NCBI RefSeq assembly: GCF_000165485.1
Contig: NC_014623.1
Span: 2,251,501 to 2,315,500 of the forward strand
Direction of reading: 5' to 3'
DNA: 64,000 nt
Source of the DNA: Stigmatella aurantiaca DW4/3-1
GTDB lineage: Bacteria > Myxococcota > Myxococcia > Myxococcales > Myxococcaceae
The translations under genes and the position numbers were made by a program. Of the stretch, positions 7,427 through 15,666 are shown piece by piece; the first letter of the stretch is position 1, and every line of letters starts with the position of its first letter. The notes under the pieces are model-generated. The model did no database searches, was not told the DNA's origin, and worked only from the letters and a program-made list of their open reading frames with translations.

Positions 7427-9598
7427 ATGTCCCGACTCCTGCTGGTCTCCAACCGGCTCCCCGTCACCGTCAAGGCAGAGAAGGATCAGGTTTCCGTGGT
7501 TCGCAGCGCGGGGGGACTGGCCACGGGTTTGAGCGGCCCGCACGAACGCTCCGGTGGGTTGTGGATTGGCTGGCCCGGGGACGTCTCCCGCCTCTCCCAG
7601 GCGCAGCGGGCGAAGGTGGACGCGCAACTGGCGGAATTGCGCTGCGTGCCGCTGTACCTCAGCGCCAGCGAGGTCAGCCGCTTCTACGAAGGCTATTCCA
7701 ACCGCGTCCTCTGGCCCCTGTGCCACTACCTGCTGGACCGGATGCCGCGACAGGACCGGGACTGGGACGCCTACTCCAAGGTCAACGAGCGTTTCGCGGA
7801 GCTGGCGGCGAGCCATTACCAGCCGGGCGACACCATCTGGGTGCATGATTATCAGTTGATGCTGGTGCCGGGGCTGCTGCGCAAGCGCCTGCCCGAGGCG
7901 CGCATCGGGTTCTTCCACCACATCCCCTTTCCCTCGAGCGAGATCTTCCGCACGCTGCCCCACCGCGAGGCGCTGGTGCGGGGGCTGCTGGGCGCGGACC
8001 TCGTGGGCTTCCACACGTCGAGCTACGTGCACCACTTCTCCAACACGATGTTGCAGGTGCTGGGGCTGGAGACCGAGGTGGACCACGTCACCCACGAGGG
8101 CCGCACCGTGCGCCTCGGGGCCTTTCCCATGGGCATCGATGCGGCGGCCTTCGAGCGCTTGGCCCAGGAGCAGGGCACGCTGGATGAGGTGAAGGTGCTT
8201 CGGGAGCGGGCCACGGGACAGCGGCTGCTGGTGGGGGTTGACCGGCTGGACTACACGAAGGGGATTCCCCGGCGGCTGTTGGCCGTGCAGCGCTTGCTGG
8301 AGCGCGAGCCCTCCTGGCGCGGGCGGTTGCGGTTCATCCAGGTGGCGGTGCCCAGCCGCACGCAGGTGGAGGACTACGCCGCCTATCGCGAGGAGGTGGA
8401 CGAGCTGGTGGGCCGCATCAATGGACTCTACGGCACCATCCACAATGTCCCGGTGCACTACCTCTACCGCTCCCTCAACGAGCGGCAGCTGGCGGCGCTG
8501 TACCGGGGGGCGGATGTGATGCTGGTAACGCCCATCCGGGACGGGATGAACCTGGTGGCCAAGGAGTTCTGCGCGTCGAGGCCAGACGAAGACGGGGTGT
8601 TGCTCCTGAGCGAGTTTGCTGGAGCCTCCAACGAGCTGTGCGAGGCCACCGTCGTCAACCCTTATGACGTGGAAGGCATGACGGATGCCATCCTGAAGGC
8701 GCTGGAGATGCCGGCCGCGGAGCGCCAGCGGCGCATGCGCGCCCTTCGCGAGCGGGTGAAGGCCCACGACGTGCATTGGTGGGTGGGCCGCTTCCTGGAC
8801 ACGCTTCAGGCCATCCCCGTCGCCACCCAGCAGCCGGAGACCGCGGGGGCCAAGGACGTGATGGCACGCCTGAAGGCGGCTGGGCGGCGGGTCTTGCTGC
8901 TCGACTATGACGGGACGCTCGTCGGGTACGCCGCCCGGCCGGAGCTGGCCTCGCCCGATCCAGAGTTGAAGTCCCTGCTGGCGCGGGTGGCGGCGCTGCC
9001 TCACACCTCTGTGCACATCGTCAGCGGGCGGGCCAAGGAGACGCTGGAGGCTTGGCTGGGAGAACTACCGGTGGGACTGCATGGCGAGCACGGGCTCTGG
9101 TCGCGTCCGAAGCCTGGCGGAGAGTGGAAGATGCTGGAGGGGGTGTCTACCGATTGGAAGGCCCAGGCGCGCCCCTTGCTGGACTCGTTCACCGCGCGCA
9201 TTCCGGGCTCCTTCGTGGAGGAGAAGACCGCGTCGCTGGCGTGGCACTACCGGCAGGTGGATGCCGGTTATGGCGCCTCCCAGGCCCGGGAGCTGCGGCT
9301 GAAACTGATCGAGGCCTTCGCTCAGGGGCCGATGGAAGTGCTGACCGGGGACAAGGTGGTGGAGGTCCGGCCCCGGGGGGCCCACAAGGGCCGTGTGGTG
9401 ACCCAGGTGATGGAAGCGCTGGGGCCGGGGGTCCTGGTGGCGGCCTTCGGAGATGACCGCACGGACGAGGACCTGTTCGGCGCGGTGCCCGAGGATGGGA
9501 TCTCCGTCCACGCGGGAGGGCGACCCACCCGCGCGGGTTACCGGGTGTCGGGCCCGGATGAGGTGAGGCAGATCCTCGCCTCGTTGCTGAAAGGGTGA
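7427..9598 (+). CDS. otsA-otsB fusion: Bifunctional trehalose-6-phosphate synthase/phosphatase
   Basis: 723 residues. Residues 1 to about 465 are a GT20 trehalose-6-phosphate synthase joining UDP-glucose and glucose-6-phosphate: SNRLPV at the N-terminus, [47 protein letters not shown] and LSEFAGAS are all present. Residues about 480-723 are a HAD-type trehalose-6-phosphate phosphatase: DYDGTL nucleophile motif, the SGR motif, and GDDRTDED metal-binding motif near the end. All key residues look intact, so one polypeptide can make trehalose. It probably acts in the cytoplasm in osmotic, desiccation or spore protection. It shares a transcript with the upstream membrane protein (13-base gap). The fused arrangement is known from eukaryotes and some bacteria. 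Confidence 0.95.
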   Translation: MSRLLLVSNRLPVTVKAEKDQVSVVRSAGGLATGLSGPHERSGGLWIGWPGDVSRLSQAQRAKVDAQLAELRCVPLYLSASEVSRFYEGYSNRVLWPLCHYLLDRMPRQDRDWDAYSKVNERFAELAASHYQPGDTIWVHDYQLMLVPGLLRKRLPEARIGFFHHIPFPSSEIFRTLPHREALVRGLLGADLVGFHTSSYVHHFSNTMLQVLGLETEVDHVTHEGRTVRLGAFPMGIDAAAFERLAQEQGTLDEVKVLRERATGQRLLVGVDRLDYTKGIPRRLLAVQRLLEREPSWRGRLRFIQVAVPSRTQVEDYAAYREEVDELVGRINGLYGTIHNVPVHYLYRSLNERQLAALYRGADVMLVTPIRDGMNLVAKEFCASRPDEDGVLLLSEFAGASNELCEATVVNPYDVEGMTDAILKALEMPAAERQRRMRALRERVKAHDVHWWVGRFLDTLQAIPVATQQPETAGAKDVMARLKAAGRRVLLLDYDGTLVGYAARPELASPDPELKSLLARVAALPHTSVHIVSGRAKETLEAWLGELPVGLHGEHGLWSRPKPGGEWKMLEGVSTDWKAQARPLLDSFTARIPGSFVEEKTASLAWHYRQVDAGYGASQARELRLKLIEAFAQGPMEVLTGDKVVEVRPRGAHKGRVVTQVMEALGPGVLVAAFGDDRTDEDLFGAVPEDGISVHAGGRPTRAGYRVSGPDEVRQILASLLKG

Positions 9599-9617
9599 GG
9601 CGGGAGGTGGGCGCTCA

Positions 9618-10403
9618 TCACCGCGCGCTCTCGAACAGCGCCAAGGTGCCGCGGGGAATGTCCTCCAGCGCGGCGACGAGCGGCATGGAGAAGCGGCGGA
9701 ACCCCGCGTCGTAGAGGGGTTCCGCGATGAAGCGCGCCCCCATCTTGCGAGCAAAGAGGGACAGCGTCCGGGGCATGCGGAGCTCCGCGAGTTGCCCTTG
9801 CTGGGCAAGCGCCCGTTGCGAGGGGGTGTAGTGGGGGGCACTCGGCGCATCAGGCCACCCCGAGGGCTTGTGGGCCCGGACTTGCCAGCGCGTGCTCACC
9901 AGCCCTTGATGAACCGCGACCTGGAAGGCGAGCCGCGCGTCCTCCGCCGAATCTGTCTCCGTGTTGGCGGAGGCAATCCAGTGTGTCACCCCCCGGCGCC
10001 GGCTCTCACGGTAGAGCCCGGCCTGCAAGTGCACGAGCACCTCGGAGTGACGCCATTCCCGGAGGATGCAGAACCGCGTGGTCTCCGCGAACACGAGGCC
10101 GGGCCCTTCCACGCCGGACAAATCCAACTTCTGCTCCAGGTCGATGCCCAGGCGTCCATTCGTGGCGTGTGCCACCTCGGCGTTGGGCAGCAACAGCCGC
10201 GAGGTGGCCACCGGCACATCGCCCGCATAAACGATGAGGTGCACGGTGGTCTCCAGCGTGTCGAAGCAGTTCACCTCGCGGGGGGCCTGCGGAGGGGGGC
10301 CTGGCAGCAAGCCCATCTCCGAGCCGAAAACGGAGAAACGGATTCGCAGGGCATCGTCCAACTGGCGCAGGGTGGTGGCGACACGGCAGCACAGGGCCTT
10401 CAT
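9618..10403 (-). CDS. GNAT-fold acyltransferase resembling acyl-homoserine-lactone / N-acyl amino acid synthases
   Basis: 261 residues; the ATG at 10403 has GAGGAGAG just upstream. The order of conserved residues follows LuxI/FeeM-type acyltransferases: RIRFSVFG (Arg22, Phe26), then EVNCFD (Glu43, Asp48; compare 'E.D.fD'), then VATSRLLLP (Arg69), then FAETTRFCI (Glu107, Arg110; compare 'E..RF'). After this comes a helical region and an ASANTETD segment. Known family members transfer an acyl chain from acyl-ACP to an amine such as S-adenosylmethionine or an amino acid. No LuxR-type receptor lies nearby. It is transcribed divergently from the sigma factor operon across a 318-base gap. The family call is by motif order only, and the substrate is unknown. 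Other GNAT N-acyltransferases are possible. Confidence 0.6.
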   Translation of the reverse strand: MKALCCRVATTLRQLDDALRIRFSVFGSEMGLLPGPPPQAPREVNCFDTLETTVHLIVYAGDVPVATSRLLLPNAEVAHATNGRLGIDLEQKLDLSGVEGPGLVFAETTRFCILREWRHSEVLVHLQAGLYRESRRRGVTHWIASANTETDSAEDARLAFQVAVHQGLVSTRWQVRAHKPSGWPDAPSAPHYTPSQRALAQQGQLAELRMPRTLSLFARKMGARFIAEPLYDAGFRRFSMPLVAALEDIPRGTLALFESAR

Positions 10404-10721
10404 GGCTCTCCTCACATGACATGAGCGATGGGGTGGAGGGCGGCGAGGACAATCCCTTGGCGGGGCTTCCGTCCATCCGCGGTAAATCCTGGATTCCTTC
10501 TCCACCGGCGAGCCGAGTTCGACACGCGGGTGCTTCCCCGCCGCATCTCCTGGTGGCCCGCTGGCCATACCCCCAAAGGGGTACAGCCTTCGGTCCCATT
10601 TGGCGCCAACCTGTTGGGTGAGGACGCAGCAACCCGTTTGTCGCACTCCACGCTGCGGCGCCGAAGGGAGAGGCTAGACGCCATGAGCCAAAGGGCGAGA
10701 GAATCTCAGCGAGGAGGGGGG
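10404..10721 (+). promoter_or_regulatory. Divergent control region with two palindromes upstream of the sigma/HerA operon
   Basis: This 318-base gap separates the acyltransferase gene from the sigma factor operon. It contains an inverted repeat TACCCCC-AAA-GGGGTA (10568-10583) and a perfect 10-base palindrome TTGGCGCCAA (10600-10609), about 140 and 115 bases before the sigma factor start. These are candidate operator sites. I see no convincing -35/-10 pair, which would fit recognition by an alternative sigma factor, possibly the operon's own. A GAGGAGG ribosome site at 10711-10717 sets the downstream start at 10722. Confidence 0.4.
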
Positions 10722-11309
10722 ATGGGCTATCCATCAGTGGATGAGGCAGGTCTGCACCAGCGAGTCCTCCAAGGAGACCCAGTCGCTCCTGTCGATGTCT
10801 TTCAGACCTACATGGATCAAATCCTGAAGATCCTGATTCAGGAGCGGGGCTGTGACGCGGAGGTGGCCAATGATTCCGCGGTCGATGCGGTGATGTCGTA
10901 CCTGAATGAGCCCAGCCGCTATGACCCCAGGCGAGGGCGTCTCTCCACCTATCTCATCCAGGCCGCCAAGAACCGGGCGTCGGACCGGCACCGGACCGCG
11001 ACCTCTCAGGCCCGGCGCGATCAGGACTACGCCAACGTCGTCACGCTTCAGCAAAGGCCTCCGAAAGAGGCGCTGGAAGACGCTGTGGAGGCCAAGCGCC
11101 TTCTGCAACTCGTCGAGAAGCTCCTGAAAAGAGAGAAAGACAAGATCACCTTGGAGCACTTCCTTCAGGACGAACGCTCGACCGAGGCGCTGGCGGAGGC
11201 GTTGGGATTGAAGGCGCTGAGTCCAGAGCAGAAGAAGCGCGAGGTGAAGCGCCACAAGGATCGCCTCACGAAATTCCTGGAGCGCCTCGGAAAGGAGGGG
11301 AACACATGA
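10722..11309 (+). CDS. ECF-like RNA polymerase sigma factor
   Basis: 195 residues from the ATG at 10722, chosen because GAGGAGGGGG lies 5 bases upstream; an in-frame ATG at 10683 has no such site. Residues about 20-95 look like sigma region 2: an acidic helix, then SYLNEPSRYDPRRGRLSTYLIQAAKNRASDRHR, matching the 'FDP.rG.l..yL...arN.a.D..R' pattern of ECF factors. Residues about 125-190 (ITLEHFLQDERSTEALAEALG to the basic KKREVKRHKDRL) take the place of region 4 with a helix-turn-helix. No anti-sigma membrane protein is next to it. Its stop overlaps the next gene's start by 4 bases, so the two are translationally coupled. It probably drives this operon or a small regulon; the target is unknown. 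Confidence 0.7.
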   Translation: MGYPSVDEAGLHQRVLQGDPVAPVDVFQTYMDQILKILIQERGCDAEVANDSAVDAVMSYLNEPSRYDPRRGRLSTYLIQAAKNRASDRHRTATSQARRDQDYANVVTLQQRPPKEALEDAVEAKRLLQLVEKLLKREKDKITLEHFLQDERSTEALAEALGLKALSPEQKKREVKRHKDRLTKFLERLGKEGNT

Positions 11310-11683
11310 CTCCCCCGGTATGGCTGAAGACCGCGGCCCAGCGCAGTGGACAGCAAGAGGGAACCCTCGGCCACACGTTTGCCCAGTACCAGGAGATGGA
11401 AGAACGGTCTGCGGAGGCATTGGCCGCGGAGCTGGGCTGCACGCCGGAGACGCTGCAATGGCTGTCCCTCTGCCGCAACCCCAGTGGGGACCGGTTTGCC
11501 GAGCACCTGTTCGAGATCTCGAAGCGGTTCGCGGTGGACTCGCAGAAGCTCGCCGCGGTGGTTCGCCGGGTCGAGGTGATGAAGGCGCTCTCCATGCGAA
11601 ACAAGGACACCGGGCAGCCGGATGGGAAGGCCATGTTGCTCGCGGCGCGGGATCGGCTGCTCAAGGATGAGGGAGAGTCATGA
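11306..11683 (+). CDS. Small HTH-like regulatory protein (candidate sigma partner/repressor)
   Basis: 125 residues, overlapping the sigma factor by 4 bases (ATGA) and the metalloprotease gene by 4 bases (ATGA). The middle of the protein, SAEALAAELGCTPETLQWLSLCRNP, reads like the first two helices of a helix-turn-helix domain. It is followed by FAEHLFEISKRFAVDSQKLAAVVRRVEVM, a pair of amphipathic helices. There are no membrane segments. The position between a sigma factor and an ImmA/IrrE-type protease suggests a regulator whose cleavage or release switches the operon, as ImmR is for ImmA and DdrO for IrrE. That is inference from gene order. I recognise no exact family. Confidence 0.6.
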   Translation: MTPPVWLKTAAQRSGQQEGTLGHTFAQYQEMEERSAEALAAELGCTPETLQWLSLCRNPSGDRFAEHLFEISKRFAVDSQKLAAVVRRVEVMKALSMRNKDTGQPDGKAMLLAARDRLLKDEGES

Positions 11684-12408
11684 GCAGCGCATGGCTGGTA
11701 GAAGCCATGGACGCCAGCGGTCTGCCGCCCCCCCTCTCGTTTCCCCGGGATTTGGCAGCGGAAGTGGCGGTGTCGCTGCCCGTCAGTGTCGTGTTCCTGG
11801 AGCGCCTCTCGCCCGAGCGGATACGGCAGTGGCTGTCCCGGAGGGGAATCCATACCGAGGCGTCCACGCCCGAGCGGTTCATGCATGGGTGCCCAGCGGT
11901 TCAGAACGGCCATGGGTTTATTTTCTTGGAGGCTGCTGACGGGGAGGACCAGCAGCGCTTCTCCTTGGCCCATGAGGTGGCCCATTTCATTCTCGACTAC
12001 CTGCTGCCTCGCAACCGGGCCTTGGAGGTTTTCGATGAACGGATCAGCTCCGTGATCGATGGGAACCGCCCCATCGAAGCAGGAGAGTTCTTGGTCTCCT
12101 TCTTGGAGCGGATCCCCCTGGGAAATCGGGTCAAGCTCATGGATCGCGATCACGCAACGACCATTTCGATTGGCAAGATCGAGGAGGCCGAGAAGCGTGC
12201 GGACCGCTTGGCTTTTGAAATCCTTGCACCTGCGGCGGCCGTTCTCCCGGCGCTGAAAGGCACTTCGCAAGAAGAAGCGATTAAGCAATTGACGTCTGAT
12301 TTTGGCCTCCCAAAGGAAAAGGCTCAGGAGTACGCAGAGATCCTGTTTGGCCATCAGCGTTTCTCCATCCGGGACCTCTTTGGAGTGGATGAAGATGACC
12401 ATGATTGA
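11680..12408 (+). CDS. ImmA/IrrE-family metallo-endopeptidase
   Basis: 242 residues. The zinc-protease motif HEVAH lies in FSLAHEVAHFILDYLLPRN near residue 104. This is the typical ImmA/IrrE context, in which the two histidines bind zinc and the glutamate is catalytic. A downstream helix EEAEKRADRLAFEILAP (near 178) carries the third-ligand/'E..A..FA..LL.P' block of the family. Residues 1-85 are an N-terminal extension without a recognisable domain. Family members cleave a cognate repressor after stress (ImmA-ImmR in mobile elements, IrrE/PprI-DdrO after DNA damage). Start and stop both overlap neighbours (ATGA with the upstream gene; the NurA-like gene starts inside its 3' end). The likely substrate is the upstream 125-residue protein or another regulator; this is inference. 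Confidence 0.8.
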   Translation: MSSAWLVEAMDASGLPPPLSFPRDLAAEVAVSLPVSVVFLERLSPERIRQWLSRRGIHTEASTPERFMHGCPAVQNGHGFIFLEAADGEDQQRFSLAHEVAHFILDYLLPRNRALEVFDERISSVIDGNRPIEAGEFLVSFLERIPLGNRVKLMDRDHATTISIGKIEEAEKRADRLAFEILAPAAAVLPALKGTSQEEAIKQLTSDFGLPKEKAQEYAEILFGHQRFSIRDLFGVDEDDHD

Positions 12409-13573
12409 TGACGCTCTTCCAGACGGAGGGCACATCGGAAACGATGACTTTTTGAACGCTTTTGGGGAGAGGCTTTCAGACATCATCGATTTCGACACAT
12501 GGGATGACGGGGTTGATGCAGCGAACTCGGTCGAGCGCTTCAGGAGCGCCATCGCCGAGGCGGTGCGTGAAGAGGATCTTCGGCGGGCGGTGATCCGCAG
12601 AAGGCTCCTGGCCCGTTTGAGCAATCGTCCCAACCTGCCGAAAGAGGCAGGGGTTTACAGGGTTAAACCCGAAGAGATGACCATCGTCCATGAAGGGCTG
12701 CTCTTCCCAGGCCATGTCGAGGCCGTGTATGGCACGGCCGTCGTCTACGACAGCCTGCCCATCGGCATCACCCAGATTGGCGTGGCCGCCGTGGGATATG
12801 GAGGCACCTCGGGGACTTTTTCTCAGCGCCTCTTTCACAGGGATATCTCGTCCAAACGGACGAATGCGGTCGAGGAGGCGCTGGCGGTTCTCCATATGCG
12901 TCAGGAACGCTCCGATGGCGCCGATCACCTGCCCTATCTGGCCCGGCGTGGCATCAAGTCATACGCTGAGCGGGCCATCCTCCTGGACAAGTCAGAGGCC
13001 GAGTGGCGCATCGGCCACGGCAATCCGTGTTCCCGGGAGCTGCTCACAGGGGTGGGGTATATGGGCTTGCTGGAGGCCTCGCTCCATGTGCTCCGGCGGC
13101 TCATCCAGAAGCACAAGAAGTTCGTGTTCGTTCCTGACGCGTTGGAGCAGCGGGGCTATCTGACCATCGGGAATGCGCTGAAAGCGGGCGAGTACGCCAT
13201 CCTCACCACGTTGGAGGCGGAAAGCATTCACGCCGTCAAGGGATGGAAGTATGGAGGCTCCTTCCAGAAGGTGGCGCTCGATTTCGTGGAGGAGTGTTGC
13301 CCAGAGATTCTCGTGGGGCTCTTCCGGATCTCTGAGCACGCCCAGCCCTGTTTGTTCTATGCGCACCGGCAGCACGTTCACATGGCGGCTCGCATCGCGA
13401 TGGCCGACAGCATTCTCCGGCCCGAGCGAGGTTTTCCCATGCTCCTCGATGTCGCGGATGTGGCCTGCCGGGGCGCGTTCAGCTCGGAAGGCTTCTTGGG
13501 AATGGTTCACGACGCTTATGCCCAGTCCGGCGCAAAACTTCAGTATTTCGGCGAGCGCGAGACGCGCCGGTAA
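12395..13573 (+). CDS. NurA-like nuclease-domain protein paired with HerA
   Basis: 392 residues from the ATG at 12395, with GGAG 9 bases upstream; in-frame ATGs at 12389 and 12401 are alternatives. It overlaps the protease gene by 14 bases. The layout matches NurA: a helical N-terminus, a central strand region (GHVEAVYGTAVVYDS then GITQIGVAAVGYGG), and a C-terminal block with HVHMAARIAMADSI and GFPMLLDVADVACRG, like NurA's 'R.E.P......GYP..L..A...A'. Where canonical NurA has the metal-binding DGS, this protein has YGT (residues 112-114); Asp119 is nearby. It may therefore be inactive, or use another acid. NurA works with HerA in DNA end resection, and HerA follows after 16 bases. The family call relies mainly on motif layout plus the HerA partner. 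Confidence 0.6.
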   Translation: MTMIDDALPDGGHIGNDDFLNAFGERLSDIIDFDTWDDGVDAANSVERFRSAIAEAVREEDLRRAVIRRRLLARLSNRPNLPKEAGVYRVKPEEMTIVHEGLLFPGHVEAVYGTAVVYDSLPIGITQIGVAAVGYGGTSGTFSQRLFHRDISSKRTNAVEEALAVLHMRQERSDGADHLPYLARRGIKSYAERAILLDKSEAEWRIGHGNPCSRELLTGVGYMGLLEASLHVLRRLIQKHKKFVFVPDALEQRGYLTIGNALKAGEYAILTTLEAESIHAVKGWKYGGSFQKVALDFVEECCPEILVGLFRISEHAQPCLFYAHRQHVHMAARIAMADSILRPERGFPMLLDVADVACRGAFSSEGFLGMVHDAYAQSGAKLQYFGERETRR

Positions 13574-13589
13574 CCAGGAGACTTGAAAC

Positions 13590-15626
13590 ATGGCTGATGG
13601 CAAGAATTCCCAATCCCCGGGTGTCGGCGCCTTTCCGCGAGAGGCAGGCCGCCCGGCCGCGGTCACGAATGGCAAGCTGCCTCATGCTCCGGCCCCCGCC
13701 CCCGAGGTGGTCCGTCCCACCCCGCCCGACGTGCTTGAAGAGCTCCGGGAACTCCAAGGCCAGGCAAAGCTGGCCATGAAGGATCTGGACCCCGAACTGG
13801 AGAAAGCGGTGGGGTTCACCCACTTCGATACCACGGCGAGCCACGACAACCTCATCACCGTCTTGACGAACCGGAACGACATCCACCAACTGGCTTCCCA
13901 GACCCTCGTGCGGGTGAAGTCCCGGGAAGACAAGCGCTCCTATCTGGGGGTCGTCGTCCGGGGACCCTTCTCGGAGCCGGATGCCATTCCGGCCAACTCC
14001 ACGATGGCCATCGGCGTGGTGATCCAAGGCAAGAAGCTCGCTTACACGTTCGACTACCATGGCCGTGCCGAGATTGAGCTCCTCGGAGAGGAGAGCGGAG
14101 GGGCCCTGGTGCCCCCGCGCTACCGTCCCCGGCCCAAGAGTCCCGTCTTCCTCCTCGACGACGAGGAGAGCGCGAAGGTGCTCGGGGTGGGAGGCGATCT
14201 GTGTCTTGGACGGGTGGTGGGCTATGACCGGATGGAGGCCCGGCTCAATCCCAAGGACAAATCGATCCTGCCTCGCCACACCGGCATCATCGGAACGACG
14301 GGGGGTGGCAAGTCGACCACCGTCGCCACCCTCATTCACCATGCGCAGGCGGCGGGGATTGCGACCATCGTCTTCGACGTGGAGGGCGAGTACACGCATG
14401 TGGATCAACCCTCGGACCACGCGGCGATGATCGAAGGGCTCAAGCGCCGTGGTCTGAAGCCAGAAGGGGTGAAGAACCTGCACATCCACCACCTGGTGGG
14501 CCGCGAGAGCCGCAACCCCCGGCACAAGAACCTGCACGGATTCTCACCGAGCTTCTCGAGCCTCTCGCCTTATGCCATCGCCGAGATCCTCGACATGACG
14601 GATGCCCAGCAAGAGCGCTTCCTCAAGGCGTACGACGTCACGAAGCTCCTGCTGGAGGACTTTGGAATCTTCCCGAAGACGGCGGAGGACCGGCAGAAGG
14701 TGCTCGATGTCGATGAGCTTTCGACAGGCTATCCCCGGATGACCATTCAACACGTCCTGGACGTGGTGAGCGCCTACATCTACAGCCTCAGCGATGAGGG
14801 CAGGGCGGAGGCGAAGTCCAAGCCCAAGACCTCCTCCCGCAAGCGGAGCCAGCCCGCGGAGGACTCGGAGGTGGAAGAAGAGCTCGACGAAGCCGCCCAG
14901 GAGCCGGTGGCCGCCCATGGCCCAGTGCTCTACAGCGAGTTCCGGACCCATCCTGGGCGTGTCATGGGCCGCGTGCGGGCCCAGAGCAGCAAGGCGGAGA
15001 TCAGCTGGAAGGCCCTGTCGGGCAAGCTGCAACGCCTGAGACGTCTCAACATCTTCGATGTGGGGGCCTCCTCCCGGATGAAACACGAAGAGATGCTCAC
15101 CCCGGGGCGGGTGTCCGTGATTGATCTCTCGGATACGGACTCCCCGCAGATCAACAACCTCGTCATCGCCGACATCCTCCGGGGGCTTCAGGAGACCCAG
15201 GAGGAGCGCTACCAGAAGGCGAACGCCCAGGGGCAGTCCGTGACGCCGGTCCTCATCATCATCGAGGAGGCTCACGAGTTCTTGTCGGCCAGCCGCATCT
15301 CCCAGATGCCCGTGTTGTTCGAGCAGGTGGCCCGGATCGCCAAGCGGGGCCGGAAGCGATGGCTGGGACTCGTTTTTGTCACACAGTTGCCCCAACACCT
15401 GCCCAATGAGGTTCTGGGACTGCTCAATAATTTTATTATCCACAAAATAACAGACAGCTCGGTGATTTCCCGGATGCAACGGACCGTGGGAAGCATTGAC
15501 GAGAGCCTCTGGGAGCGCGTCTCCCGGCTCGCGCCCGGCCAGGCACTTGTTTCGTTCAGCAACTTTACCCGGCCGCTCATGGTGGCCGTGGACCCTGCCC
15601 CCGTGAAGCGGTTGCTCGTGGACTGA
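13590..15626 (+). CDS. herA-like: HerA-type hexameric DNA translocase/ATPase
   Basis: 678 residues. Residues about 75-210 correspond to a HAS-barrel region. The Walker A motif GTTGGGKS is at 235-242, followed by VFDVEGEYTH (255-270), the conserved 'D.egEy' of HerA. Walker B LIIIEEAHEF, with the diagnostic EEAH, is at 555-564. Then come IAKRGRKRWLGLVFVTQ (arginine finger and sensor) and LNNFIIHKITD. A charged, Lys/Ser then Glu-rich insertion (about 405-440) is unlike compact archaeal HerA and may be a flexible linker. HerA hexamers pump DNA and activate a partner nuclease; similar pairs occur in DNA repair and in several bacterial antiphage systems. It is the last gene of the five-gene operon, 16 bases after the NurA-like gene. 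Neither DNA repair nor defence can be chosen from the sequence alone. Confidence 0.88.
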   Translation: MADGKNSQSPGVGAFPREAGRPAAVTNGKLPHAPAPAPEVVRPTPPDVLEELRELQGQAKLAMKDLDPELEKAVGFTHFDTTASHDNLITVLTNRNDIHQLASQTLVRVKSREDKRSYLGVVVRGPFSEPDAIPANSTMAIGVVIQGKKLAYTFDYHGRAEIELLGEESGGALVPPRYRPRPKSPVFLLDDEESAKVLGVGGDLCLGRVVGYDRMEARLNPKDKSILPRHTGIIGTTGGGKSTTVATLIHHAQAAGIATIVFDVEGEYTHVDQPSDHAAMIEGLKRRGLKPEGVKNLHIHHLVGRESRNPRHKNLHGFSPSFSSLSPYAIAEILDMTDAQQERFLKAYDVTKLLLEDFGIFPKTAEDRQKVLDVDELSTGYPRMTIQHVLDVVSAYIYSLSDEGRAEAKSKPKTSSRKRSQPAEDSEVEEELDEAAQEPVAAHGPVLYSEFRTHPGRVMGRVRAQSSKAEISWKALSGKLQRLRRLNIFDVGASSRMKHEEMLTPGRVSVIDLSDTDSPQINNLVIADILRGLQETQEERYQKANAQGQSVTPVLIIIEEAHEFLSASRISQMPVLFEQVARIAKRGRKRWLGLVFVTQLPQHLPNEVLGLLNNFIIHKITDSSVISRMQRTVGSIDESLWERVSRLAPGQALVSFSNFTRPLMVAVDPAPVKRLLVD

Positions 15627-15666
15627 AGAACGATTACTCCTGCGGCCCAAGGAGAGCGTTCCAACA

